Source of the DNA: an uncultured Lachnospiraceae bacterium | GTDB taxonomy: Bacteria; Bacillota; Clostridia; Lachnospirales; Lachnospiraceae | Assembly (NCBI GenBank): GCA_910580015.1 | Contig: CAJTVT010000004.1 | Location: forward strand, 39,851-103,850 | Reading direction: 5' to 3' | DNA length: 64,000 bases | Shown: one piece after another, positions 8,636-17,099 of the stretch | How positions within the stretch are numbered: position 1 is the first letter of the stretch | How the letters are laid out: each line of letters opens with the position of its first letter | The notes under the pieces: generated by a model | Seen by the model: only the letters and a program-made list of their open reading frames with translations | Databases searched by the model: none | Told to the model about the DNA's origin: nothing | Position numbers and translations under genes: made by a program

Positions 8636-10437
8636 ATCAAAGTAAAATCAGAAATTTTTGCATTATCGCACATATTGATCATGGAAAATCAACTCTGGCG
8701 GATCGTATAATTGAAAAGACAGGGCTGCTTACAGATCGAGAAATGCAGGCCCAGGTGCTGGACAATATGGAGTTGGAACGCGAGCGAGGGATTACGATTA
8801 AGGCGCAGACCGTCCGTATCGTATACAAAGCCAATAATGGAGAGGAATATATCTTTAATCTGATTGATACCCCAGGACATGTGGACTTTAATTATGAAGT
8901 GTCCAGGAGCCTTGCAGCATGTGATGGTGCAATTCTGGTGGTGGATGCTGCGCAGGGGATTGAAGCGCAGACATTGGCAAATGTATATCTTGCATTGGAT
9001 CATGATTTGGATGTGCTTCCGGTGATCAATAAAATCGATCTTCCCAGTGCAGAACCAGAACGTGTGATCGAGGAGATTGAGGATGTGATTGGGCTAGAAG
9101 CTCAGGAAGCTCCCCGAATTTCTGCGAAAACTGGGTTAAATGTGGAAGAGGTATTAGAGCAGATTGTGGAGAAAATCCCAGCACCTAAGGGGAGTCCAGA
9201 CAATCCTTTGCAGGCGCTGATCTTTGACTCGTTGTATGATTCCTATAAAGGAGTAATTGTGTTCTGTCGGATTATGGAAGGTACTGTCAAGGTAGGAACT
9301 ACCATTCGAATGATGGCGACTGGCGCGGCGGCAGATGTGGTGGAAGTGGGATATTTTGGAGCTGGACAATTTATCCCCTGTGAGGAATTGTCTGCTGGGA
9401 TGGTAGGATATATCACGGCAAGTCTGAAAAATGTGCGAGATACCCAGGTGGGTGATACCGTGACAGACGCAAACCGTCCCTGTCGTGAGCCCTTACCAGG
9501 ATATAAGAAAGTAAATCCCATGGTGTACTGCGGCATGTACCCCGCAGATGGTGCAAAATATCCCGATTTGAGAGATGCACTGGAAAAATTGCAGTTAAAC
9601 GATGCTGCTTTGCAGTTTGAGGCGGAGACCTCGATTGCCTTAGGATTTGGATTCCGCTGTGGTTTTTTGGGACTGTTGCATTTGGAGATTATCCAAGAAC
9701 GATTGGAGCGGGAATATAATCTGGATTTGGTGACGACGGCGCCAGGTGTTATTTACAAGGTGCACAAGACCAATGGCGAAGTGATTGAGCTTACCAACCC
9801 TTCCAATCTCCCAGATCCAGCAGAAATTGAATATATGGAGGAACCGGTGGTCAGTGCAGAGATTATGGTGACCAGTGAATTTATCGGAGCAATCATGGAT
9901 CTGTGCCAGGAACGAAGAGGAACGTATCTGAGCATGGAGTATATGGAAGAGACTCGTGCATTGATAAAATACGACTTGCCATTAAACGAAATTATCTATG
10001 ACTTTTTTGATGCGCTGAAATCTCGCTCCAGAGGATATGCGTCCTTTGACTATGAAATGAAGGGATATGTTCGCTCAGAGTTGGTGAAGCTGGATATTCT
10101 GATTAATAAGGAAGAAGTGGACGCGCTTTCCTTTATCGTCCACAGTGGCACCGCATACGAGCGAGGAAGAAAAATGTGTGAAAAGCTTAAAGAGGAGATC
10201 CCAAGGCATCTCTTTGAAATCCCCATTCAGGCGGCGGTGGGCAGTAAGGTAATTGCCAGAGAGACCGTGAAAGCTATGCGTAAAGATGTGCTAGCGAAAT
10301 GTTATGGAGGCGATATTTCCAGAAAACGTAAGCTTTTGGAGAAACAGAAGGAAGGCAAGAAACGAATGCGCCAGGTTGGAAATGTAGAGATTCCGCAGAA
10401 AGCGTTTATGAGCGTATTAAAATTGGATGACAAGTAG
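8623..10437 (+). CDS. lepA: elongation factor 4 (LepA GTPase)
   Basis: Ribosome-associated translational GTPase. The 604 residues match the usual length. It shows the G1 motif HIDHGKSTLADR, switch II DTPGHVDFNYEVSR, G4 NKIDLP, the EF-G-like domains II, III and V, and the LepA-specific C-terminal domain (YGGDISRKRKLLEKQKEGKK). The ATG at 8623 follows GGAGGAG and lies inside the 3' end of tmk. The downstream hemW start is 20 bases after the stop. The lepA-hemW-hrcA order is the classical Firmicutes arrangement. Confidence 0.97.
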   Translation: MAAIDQSKIRNFCIIAHIDHGKSTLADRIIEKTGLLTDREMQAQVLDNMELERERGITIKAQTVRIVYKANNGEEYIFNLIDTPGHVDFNYEVSRSLAACDGAILVVDAAQGIEAQTLANVYLALDHDLDVLPVINKIDLPSAEPERVIEEIEDVIGLEAQEAPRISAKTGLNVEEVLEQIVEKIPAPKGSPDNPLQALIFDSLYDSYKGVIVFCRIMEGTVKVGTTIRMMATGAAADVVEVGYFGAGQFIPCEELSAGMVGYITASLKNVRDTQVGDTVTDANRPCREPLPGYKKVNPMVYCGMYPADGAKYPDLRDALEKLQLNDAALQFEAETSIALGFGFRCGFLGLLHLEIIQERLEREYNLDLVTTAPGVIYKVHKTNGEVIELTNPSNLPDPAEIEYMEEPVVSAEIMVTSEFIGAIMDLCQERRGTYLSMEYMEETRALIKYDLPLNEIIYDFFDALKSRSRGYASFDYEMKGYVRSELVKLDILINKEEVDALSFIVHSGTAYERGRKMCEKLKEEIPRHLFEIPIQAAVGSKVIARETVKAMRKDVLAKCYGGDISRKRKLLEKQKEGKKRMRQVGNVEIPQKAFMSVLKLDDK

Positions 10438-10456
10438 AAATTCTAGGAGAAAGGGA

Positions 10457-11674
10457 ATGGAATTGCCAAAGAAAGAGTTGGAATTGTACATTCATATTCC
10501 TTTCTGTGTAAGAAAATGTGAGTATTGTGATTTTCTGTCAATGCCTGTAGATGTAACGATCCGCAGGCATTATATAGATCGATTGCTGGAAGAGATCAAA
10601 AACAAAGGACCGATGTGCAGCAGTTTTCATGTGTCCACAATATTCTTTGGAGGTGGAACGCCTTCCATCCTTTCAGAGATGGAGATTGAGAGTCTTGTGG
10701 GAGCGTTGCGCCAGAATTTTCACATACAAAAAGATGCAGAGATTACGTTGGAATGTAATCCAGGGACATTGACCAAAGGGAAGCTAGCTTTCTGTCGTAC
10801 TGCGGGGATCAACCGGCTTAGCCTTGGGTTGCAGTCTGCGATCGACCAGGAACTTCAAATTTTGGGAAGAATTCATACTTACCGAGATTTTCTAGTAAGT
10901 TATGATTTGGCCAGGAAAGCAGGATTTTCCAATATCAATGTGGATGTCATGTTTGCACTTCCCGGACAGAGACTACAAGATTGGGAGTACACTCTAAAAA
11001 GAGTATTAATGTTAAAGCCAGAGCATATCTCTGCATACAGTCTGATTGTGGAGGAAGGAACACCTTTTTACAGCAAGTATGGAGAAGACGAGCAGCGTAG
11101 GCAGCGTGGAGAAGTTCCATGGTATCTGCCAGATGAAGAGACGGAGCGAGAAATGTATCGGATGACAAAGGAACTTCTAATGACAAAAGGGTATCGCCGC
11201 TATGAGATTTCAAATTATGCTCTGCCAGGCAAAGAATGCCGTCATAATATTGGATATTGGAGGTTGACGCCATATCTTGGTTTGGGTCTTGGAAGTTCCT
11301 CTTTGATGGAGCATGTTCGATTTTCCAATCCCCCAAATTTGAGGGAGTACCTTTTAGGAGCAACTTGCAATCTGCAAAAAATTATGGAAAATGCAAAAGG
11401 ACAGAATGTATTACACAGAGATGGTATTGTTTGTATGGATAAAAAACAGCAGATGGAAGAGTTTATGTTCCTGGGACTTCGGTTGACAGAAGGAATTGAA
11501 AGGAGCAGGTTTCGGGACAATTTTGGTGTTGAATTGGAAGGAATTTATGGAAACACCTTAATAAAATTGCAGCAGCAAGGACTGTTGGGACAGAAGGAAG
11601 GTAGGATATTTTTAACAGAGGAGGGAATTTCTTTGAGTAATTATGTCCTCAGCAAATTTTTACTGGATGGATAG
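10457..11674 (+). CDS. hemW: HemW-type radical SAM heme chaperone
   Basis: 405-residue HemN-like protein of the HemW branch. The radical-SAM cysteine motif is CVRKCEYC near the N-terminus (in YIHIPFCVRKCEYCDF), followed by the FGGGTPS glycine-rich motif and the family's LSLGLQS and YEISNYA segments. Start chosen at ATG 10457 because TAGGAG lies 7-12 bases upstream; an ATG at 10427, inside lepA, has no ribosome site. HemW proteins deliver heme and are commonly misannotated as coproporphyrinogen oxidase. The position between lepA and hrcA is conserved. Confidence 0.9.
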   Translation: MELPKKELELYIHIPFCVRKCEYCDFLSMPVDVTIRRHYIDRLLEEIKNKGPMCSSFHVSTIFFGGGTPSILSEMEIESLVGALRQNFHIQKDAEITLECNPGTLTKGKLAFCRTAGINRLSLGLQSAIDQELQILGRIHTYRDFLVSYDLARKAGFSNINVDVMFALPGQRLQDWEYTLKRVLMLKPEHISAYSLIVEEGTPFYSKYGEDEQRRQRGEVPWYLPDEETEREMYRMTKELLMTKGYRRYEISNYALPGKECRHNIGYWRLTPYLGLGLGSSSLMEHVRFSNPPNLREYLLGATCNLQKIMENAKGQNVLHRDGIVCMDKKQQMEEFMFLGLRLTEGIERSRFRDNFGVELEGIYGNTLIKLQQQGLLGQKEGRIFLTEEGISLSNYVLSKFLLDG

Positions 11675-11713
11675 CAGGGCAAAAGATGAATGTATGGGGT
11701 TTGTAACAGTTTT

Positions 11714-11872
11714 GAGCGTGTTTGGAAATGGCGTACTGTGAGATGTATTCCCCGCTTTGTGGAAGATTTATACCAAAAGAAGGAGACAGAGCAGACTTTG
11801 TTGACGAATGTTGGTATCAGTGTGATGCAAAGTGAGGGATGCAGGCAGCAGAATGAATTTTCAAACACGCTC
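11714..11872. mobile_element. MITE-like element with 16-bp terminal inverted repeats
   Basis: The left end GAGCGTGTTTGGAAAT (11714-11729) and the inverted right end GAGCGTGTTTGAAAAT (11857-11872 on the - strand) match at 15 of 16 positions and enclose 127 bases of non-coding DNA. Both ends are flanked by TT, a possible 2-base target duplication. The 24 bases at the right end recur with three differences at 22746-22769. Size and structure suit a non-autonomous transposon remnant; no transposase is present in the window. Confidence 0.5.
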
Positions 11873-11931
11873 TTGGTATCTGAACGGGGATCTTTCAATT
11901 ATAAAGAAATTATAAAATCGTAAAAATAGTA

Positions 11932-11960
11932 TTGACAAGAAAAAATGATAGTGCTATCTT
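11932..11960 (+). promoter_or_regulatory. sigma-A promoter of the hrcA-grpE-dnaK-dnaJ operon
   Basis: Perfect -35 TTGACA (11932-11937), 17-base spacer, -10 TATCTT (11955-11960). The predicted transcription start lies at the left edge of the CIRCE operator, the typical HrcA-repressed layout. Confidence 0.85.
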
Positions 11961-11973
11961 AAGTACATGGATG

Positions 11974-12000
11974 TTAGCACTCTTGAAAGTTGAGTGCTAA
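11974..12000 (+). promoter_or_regulatory. CIRCE operator (HrcA binding site)
   Basis: TTAGCACTC (11974-11982), a 9-base spacer, then GAGTGCTAA (11992-12000): a perfect match to the conserved inverted repeat bound by HrcA. It overlaps the predicted transcription start, so HrcA should repress this operon, with release on heat shock. Confidence 0.97.
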
Positions 12001-12033
12001 CAAATCTAAAAGAGAAGGGAATGGAGGATAGTG

Positions 12034-13074
12034 ATGCAGGAGTTGGATGAACGCAAAACAAGAATATTAGATGCCATTATCCGTAATTATCTGGATACAG
12101 GAGAACCTGTAGGATCCAGAACCATTTCCAAGTATTCGGATTTGAATTTAAGTTCTGCAACCATTCGCAATGAAATGTCGGATTTGGAAGAATTAGGTTA
12201 TATTTTACAGCCTCACACTTCTGCGGGACGAATTCCTTCGGATAAGGGTTATCGTTTTTATGTGGATAATCTTATGAAGGAGAAGAATCAGGAAGTCCGT
12301 GAAATGAAGGAATTTATGATTGAGCATACGGAGCGAATGGAGCAGGTGCTGAAGCAGATGGCTAAGGTATTGGCAGAGAATACGAATTATACTGCAATGA
12401 TTACGGCGCCCTCTTATCACCAGAATAAGGTGAAGTTTTTACAACTTTCTCAGGTGGATAAGGAACAACTTTTAGCTGTCATTGTGACAGAAGGCAATCT
12501 TGTTAAGAATAAGATGATTTCTACCAGGGAAGCATTAGATAATGAAACCTTGCTGAAGCTGAATATTCTTCTTAACACCAGTCTGAATGGATTATCAGCA
12601 GAACAGATTAATCTTGGGACAATTGCCAGACTTAAGGAACAGGCAGGAATTCACAGTCACATTGTAAGCGACGTGCTGGATGCGTTGGCAGTGGTCTTTT
12701 CAGAAGATGAAGAGCTGGAAGTATATACCAGTGGGACCACAAATATCTTGAAATATCCAGAATTGAGCGACTCCAGGAAAGCCAGTGAACTGCTGAGTGC
12801 TTTCGAGGAGAAAAAACAGTTGGTGTCGCTTGTAAATGAGACTTTGGCAGCGGAGGAGCAAAATGGGATTCAGGTGTATATTGGCGATGAATCTCCCATC
12901 CAGAATATGAAGGATTGCAGTGTGGTGACTGCCACTTACCAATTAGGTGAGGGAATGACAGGAACAATTGGAATTATCGGACCAAAGCGGATGGATTATG
13001 AAAATGTCATGGATAATCTGAAGACTTTAAAGAGTCAGCTAGATACCGTGTTTCAGAAAAATAAAGACAAATAA
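12034..13074 (+). CDS. hrcA: heat-inducible transcription repressor HrcA
   Basis: 346-residue repressor of class I heat-shock genes. The N-terminal winged helix (about residues 1-75, with YLDTGEPVGSRTIS and LSSATIRNEMSDLEELGY) binds CIRCE, and the central and C-terminal parts carry the GAF-like and dimerisation regions. GGAGG lies 6 bases before ATG 12034; a GTG at 12031 directly before it is the alternative start and adds one residue. First gene of the heat-shock operon, so it autoregulates through the upstream CIRCE. Confidence 0.96.
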   Translation: MQELDERKTRILDAIIRNYLDTGEPVGSRTISKYSDLNLSSATIRNEMSDLEELGYILQPHTSAGRIPSDKGYRFYVDNLMKEKNQEVREMKEFMIEHTERMEQVLKQMAKVLAENTNYTAMITAPSYHQNKVKFLQLSQVDKEQLLAVIVTEGNLVKNKMISTREALDNETLLKLNILLNTSLNGLSAEQINLGTIARLKEQAGIHSHIVSDVLDALAVVFSEDEELEVYTSGTTNILKYPELSDSRKASELLSAFEEKKQLVSLVNETLAAEEQNGIQVYIGDESPIQNMKDCSVVTATYQLGEGMTGTIGIIGPKRMDYENVMDNLKTLKSQLDTVFQKNKDK

Positions 13075-13107
13075 GAAGAATTAATAAGGACAGAAAGGTG
13101 AATTGAT

Positions 13108-13806
13108 ATGGCAGATACACAGAACATGGAAATGGATTTGGAACAGGAGGCGGCAGATGCCAAGATGCATCCATCCGGTGAGATGGCACAGGAGGAGAAC
13201 ACCTCTGAGGATGCGGAATTGGAGGAAGATTCCAAAGGGCAGGAAGGCAGCCAGGCGGAGGAATCCATAGAAGAGGAAGAAGTTCAGGAAGATGAGGGCA
13301 CCTGCGACTCAGAAGAGGAAGATGCAGTGGCAGAAAAAAAAGGATTTTTCAAGAAAAAAGAAAAGAAGAACAAACAGGAGGAGAAGATTGCTGAGCTAAC
13401 AGACCGTTTGCAGAGGCAGATGGCCGAGTTTGATAATTTTCGCAAACGGACAGAGAAGGAAAAGGCTCAGATGTTTGAGATTGGCGCGAAAAGTGTAATT
13501 GAGAAAATGCTTCCTGTTGTAGATAATTTTGAAAGAGGTTTGGCCTCAGTTCCAGAGGAGCGCAAGGAAGATCCAATTGCACAGGGAATGGATAAAATAT
13601 ATAAACAGCTTATGACGGAGCTGGAAAACCTTGAGGTGAAACCTATAGATGCAGTTGGGAAAGAATTTAACCCAGATTTTCATAATGCAGTGATGCAGGT
13701 GGAAAGTGAAGAATATGAATCTGGCATGGTGGCCCAGGAGCTGCAAAAGGGATATATGTACCGAGAAACTGTGGTTCGTCACAGTATGGTATCTGTGGTG
13801 CAGTAG
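13108..13806 (+). CDS. grpE: nucleotide exchange factor GrpE
   Basis: DnaK co-chaperone that releases ADP. The 232-residue protein has a long, very acidic N-terminal extension (about residues 10-75, rich in Glu) and a short lysine-rich stretch, then the coiled coil and the beta-wing domain (AEFDNFRKRTEKEK; a C-terminus ending VRHSMVSV). The acidic extension is longer than in E. coli GrpE but common in Clostridia. It sits between hrcA and dnaK with short gaps. Confidence 0.95.
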   Translation: MADTQNMEMDLEQEAADAKMHPSGEMAQEENTSEDAELEEDSKGQEGSQAEESIEEEEVQEDEGTCDSEEEDAVAEKKGFFKKKEKKNKQEEKIAELTDRLQRQMAEFDNFRKRTEKEKAQMFEIGAKSVIEKMLPVVDNFERGLASVPEERKEDPIAQGMDKIYKQLMTELENLEVKPIDAVGKEFNPDFHNAVMQVESEEYESGMVAQELQKGYMYRETVVRHSMVSVVQ

Positions 13807-13876
13807 GCACCTATAAAGTGATAAGTATTGATATTTTAGTCATATAAATCAGGCAAAATATAAGGAGGTCTCTATT

Positions 13877-15742
13877 ATGAGCAAAATTATTGGTATTGAT
13901 TTAGGAACAACGAATAGCTGTGTGGCAGTTATGGAAGGTGGTAAGCCGGTGGTTATCGCCAATACAGAAGGAGCAAGAACGACACCCTCTGTGGTAGCGT
14001 TTACGAAGAGTGGAGAGCGTCTGGTAGGGGAACCTGCAAAACGTCAGGCAGTTACAAATGCCGAAAAGACAATTTCTTCTATAAAAAGAGATATGGGTAC
14101 AGAGCATAAAAGAGCCATTGACAGCAAGAATTACTCTCCCCAGGAAATTTCAGCTATGATTTTGCAGAAATTGAAAGCAGATGCAGAGAATTATCTAGGG
14201 GAAAAGGTGACAGAGGCAGTTATTACAGTTCCAGCATATTTTAATGATGCTCAGCGTCAAGCAACCAAGGATGCAGGTAAAATAGCTGGTTTGGATGTAA
14301 AACGTATTATCAATGAGCCTACAGCAGCAGCATTGGCTTATGGGCTTGACAATGAAAAAGAGCAAAAGATCATGGTATACGATTTGGGTGGTGGTACGTT
14401 TGACGTTTCCATCATTGAGATTGGCGAAGGTGTCATTGAGGTATTGTCCACATCTGGTGATAACCGTTTGGGTGGCGATGACTTTGACCAGAAGATTACC
14501 GAGTATATGCTGGCTGAGTTCAAGAAAATGGAAGGTGTTGACCTTTCTAACGACAAGATGGCGCTGCAAAGATTGAAAGAAGCGGCAGAGAAGGCAAAGA
14601 AAGAGTTATCTTCCGCGACCACAACCAATATCAACCTGCCATTTATCACAGCAACAGAAGAGGGTCCCAAGCATTTTGATATGGATTTGACAAGAGCGAA
14701 ATTTGACGAGTTGACACATGATTTGGTGGAACGTACAGCAGTGCCAGTACAGAATGCTTTGAAGGATGCAGGACTGAATGCATCTGAGTTAGGCCAGGTG
14801 CTTTTGGTGGGCGGCTCCACAAGAGTTCCAGCTGTACAGGAGAAAGTAAAACAATTAACCGGAAAAGAGCCAAGCAAAACGTTAAATCCAGATGAGTGCG
14901 TAGCATTGGGTGCTTCCATTCAGGGCGGCAAGCTTGCAGGAGATGAAGGTGCAGGTGAAATTCTTCTTCTGGATGTTACACCACTGTCCTTGTCAATTGA
15001 AACTATGGGAGGTGTGGCAACTAGATTGATTGAGCGTAACACCACCATCCCCACCAGAAAAAGTCAGATTTTCTCAACAGCAGCAGATAATCAGACGGCG
15101 GTAGATATCAATGTGGTACAGGGAGAGCGTCAGTTTGTAAGAGATAACAAATCCTTAGGGCAGTTCCGTCTGGACGGAATTCCACCAGCACGTCGTGGTG
15201 TTCCTCAGATTGAAGTTACCTTTGACATTGATGCAAACGGTATTGTCAATGTATCAGCAAAAGATTTGGGAACTGGAAAACAGCAGAATATCACGATCAC
15301 GGCAGGATCAAATATGTCTGATGAAGATATTGAGAAAGCAGTAAAAGAGGCAGCACAGTTTGAGGCACAAGATAAGAAGCGCAAGGACGCTATTGATACC
15401 AGAAATGACGCTGATTCCTTTGTATTCCAGACAGAAAAAGCGCTGGAGGAAATTGGAGACAATATTGATGCCGCAGATAAATCAGCAGTGGAAGCAGATT
15501 TGAGCACATTGAAAGCGATGATTGAGGCACATCCCAATGCGGAAGAAATGACAGACGATCAGATTGGCGAGATGAAAGCTGCAAAAGAGAAATTGATGGA
15601 GAGTGCACAGAAAGTGTTTGCAAAGATGTATGAAAATGCTCAGGCAGCACAGGGCGCACAGGGTGCAGGTCCTGATATGGGTGCAGGTTCTTACAGCAGT
15701 GCAGATGACGATGTGGTAGACGCAGATTATAAGGAAGTATAA
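13877..15742 (+). CDS. dnaK: molecular chaperone DnaK (Hsp70)
   Basis: 621-residue Hsp70. Signatures: GIDLGTTNSCVAV at the N-terminus, VYDLGGGTFDVSII, and LVGGSTRVPAVQE in the ATPase domain, the substrate-binding domain with the LLDVTPLSLSIETMGG segment, and a C-terminal lid ending in DDDVVDADYKEV. It lacks the 24-residue N-lobe insert of Gram-negative DnaK, as expected for a Firmicute. AAGGAGG precedes the ATG. The gap to grpE is 70 bases and to dnaJ 4 bases. Confidence 0.98.
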   Translation: MSKIIGIDLGTTNSCVAVMEGGKPVVIANTEGARTTPSVVAFTKSGERLVGEPAKRQAVTNAEKTISSIKRDMGTEHKRAIDSKNYSPQEISAMILQKLKADAENYLGEKVTEAVITVPAYFNDAQRQATKDAGKIAGLDVKRIINEPTAAALAYGLDNEKEQKIMVYDLGGGTFDVSIIEIGEGVIEVLSTSGDNRLGGDDFDQKITEYMLAEFKKMEGVDLSNDKMALQRLKEAAEKAKKELSSATTTNINLPFITATEEGPKHFDMDLTRAKFDELTHDLVERTAVPVQNALKDAGLNASELGQVLLVGGSTRVPAVQEKVKQLTGKEPSKTLNPDECVALGASIQGGKLAGDEGAGEILLLDVTPLSLSIETMGGVATRLIERNTTIPTRKSQIFSTAADNQTAVDINVVQGERQFVRDNKSLGQFRLDGIPPARRGVPQIEVTFDIDANGIVNVSAKDLGTGKQQNITITAGSNMSDEDIEKAVKEAAQFEAQDKKRKDAIDTRNDADSFVFQTEKALEEIGDNIDAADKSAVEADLSTLKAMIEAHPNAEEMTDDQIGEMKAAKEKLMESAQKVFAKMYENAQAAQGAQGAGPDMGAGSYSSADDDVVDADYKEV

Positions 15743-15746
15743 TCAT

Positions 15747-16937
15747 ATGGCAGAACAGAAGAGAGATTACTATGAAGTCCTGGGAATTGACAGAAATGCA
15801 GACGATGCAACCATTAAGAAAGCGTATCGTCAGCTTGCCAAGAAATATCATCCTGATACGAACCCAGGGGATGCAGAAGCGGAGAAAAAATTCAAAGAGG
15901 CTTCCGAGGCGTATTCCGTATTAAGTGATCCGGACAAAAAGCGTCAGTATGACCAGTTTGGCCATGCAGCCTTTGAAGGCGGCATGGGTGGCGGAGGCGG
16001 TTTTGATTTCTCTGGTATGGATATGGGGGACATTTTTGGAGATATTTTTGGAGATCTCTTTGGAGGAGGAAGAAGACGTTCCTCCTCCAACAATGGCCCA
16101 ATGAAAGGAGCAAATCTGCGAGCGGCTGTCCGCATTTCTTTTGAGGAGGCGGCATTTGGCTGTGAGAAGGAAATTGAGATCACCTTGAAGGATGAGTGTA
16201 CTACCTGCCATACGACAGGGGCAAAGCCAGGGACCAGTCCAGAAACTTGTACGAAGTGCGGTGGGAAAGGAAAGGTAGTCTATACACAGCAGTCTTTTCT
16301 TGGCATGGTACAGAATGTCCAGACTTGTCCAGATTGTCGGGGAACTGGTAAAATTATTAAAGATAAGTGTCCAGACTGCCATGGAACTGGGTATATTTCA
16401 AAACGTAGGAAGATCAAAGTAACGATTCCAGCAGGAATAGATAATGGGCAAAGTGTTCGGATCCGGGAAAAAGGAGAGCCAGGCACCAATGGAGGACCAA
16501 GAGGCGATCTGCTGGTGGAGGTAAATGTTAGCAGACATCCAATTTTCCAGAGGCAGGATATGAATATTTATTCCACAGCGCCAATTTCCTTTGCACAGGC
16601 GGCATTAGGGGGCGAGGTGCGCATTAGTACCATTGATGGAGATATTTTATACGATGTGAAACCGGGAACACAGACAGATACCAGAATTCGTTTGAAGAAT
16701 AAAGGGATTCCTTCCCTTAGAAATTCTTCTGTCCGGGGAGATCATTATGTAACTCTGGTAGTTCAGGTGCCCACCAGTCTAAATGAGGAGGCGAAGGAAG
16801 CATTACGAAGATTTGACGAGGTAAGCGGCCAGTCGCTGAAAAAGCAAAATGGAGCTGCTGGTACAGAAAAACATACAAAGAAAAAAGGATTTATGGATAA
16901 GCTTAAGGAGACTTTTGAAGATCGCGATTCCAATTGA
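15747..16937 (+). CDS. dnaJ: chaperone protein DnaJ (Hsp40)
   Basis: 396-residue type I J-protein. It has the J domain with the HPD motif (AKKYHPDTNPG), a Gly/Phe-rich region (GGGGGFDFSGMDMGD), a zinc domain with four Cys-rich repeats (CTTCHTTG, CTKCGGKG, CPDCRGTG, CPDCHGTG) and the C-terminal substrate-binding domains. The first zinc repeat deviates slightly from CxxCxGxG (Thr for Gly) but keeps both cysteines. Last gene of the heat-shock operon; an intrinsic terminator follows immediately. Confidence 0.97.
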   Translation: MAEQKRDYYEVLGIDRNADDATIKKAYRQLAKKYHPDTNPGDAEAEKKFKEASEAYSVLSDPDKKRQYDQFGHAAFEGGMGGGGGFDFSGMDMGDIFGDIFGDLFGGGRRRSSSNNGPMKGANLRAAVRISFEEAAFGCEKEIEITLKDECTTCHTTGAKPGTSPETCTKCGGKGKVVYTQQSFLGMVQNVQTCPDCRGTGKIIKDKCPDCHGTGYISKRRKIKVTIPAGIDNGQSVRIREKGEPGTNGGPRGDLLVEVNVSRHPIFQRQDMNIYSTAPISFAQAALGGEVRISTIDGDILYDVKPGTQTDTRIRLKNKGIPSLRNSSVRGDHYVTLVVQVPTSLNEEAKEALRRFDEVSGQSLKKQNGAAGTEKHTKKKGFMDKLKETFEDRDSN

Positions 16938-16944
16938 TCATAAG

Positions 16945-16982
16945 CCGGAAACTGTTGAAAGATGCAGTTTCCGGTTTTTTTT
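16945..16982 (+). terminator. intrinsic terminator of the heat-shock operon
   Basis: A perfect 10-bp stem, CCGGAAACTG (16945-16954) with CAGTTTCCGG (16965-16974), and a 10-base loop are followed by eight T residues (16975-16982). It starts 8 bases after the dnaJ stop codon. Confidence 0.93.
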
Positions 16983-17027
16983 CGATATGAGAGAGCTTGA
17001 ATGGTAAGAAAGTTGTATGATTCTTTC

Positions 17028-17056
17028 TTGTAAATCCGTTTGCCATATTATATAAT
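17028..17056 (+). promoter_or_regulatory. sigma-A promoter of the transglutaminase-like surface protein
   Basis: TTGTAA (17028-17033), a 17-base spacer, and a perfect TATAAT (17051-17056). The start codon at 17100 follows AAGGAGG about 40 bases downstream, so the gene is transcribed independently of the heat-shock operon. Confidence 0.72.
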
Positions 17057-17099
17057 AAGAGAAAGTACAAGATTGAAAAAGGATACAAGGAGGTAGGAT

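Larger units (their letters stand above)
11675..12033 (+). other. intergenic region with MITE-like element, promoter and CIRCE operator
   Basis: 359 bases without a convincing gene. It holds a 159-base element with terminal inverted repeats (11714-11872), a sigma-A promoter (11932-11960) and a perfect CIRCE operator (11974-12000). Short open frames on both strands within the first part coincide with the inverted-repeat element, have no ribosome sites and no recognisable product. Confidence 0.7.

Noticed and set aside
10427..10456. hemW start inside lepA
   Set aside because: No ribosome site, and the added residues (TSRNSRRKG) look like translated ribosome-site sequence; ATG 10457 is better.
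11690..11923. Open frames on both strands upstream of hrcA (about 77 and 85 codons)
   Set aside because: No ribosome sites and no recognisable product; they coincide with the inverted-repeat element, whose symmetry yields open frames on both strands.
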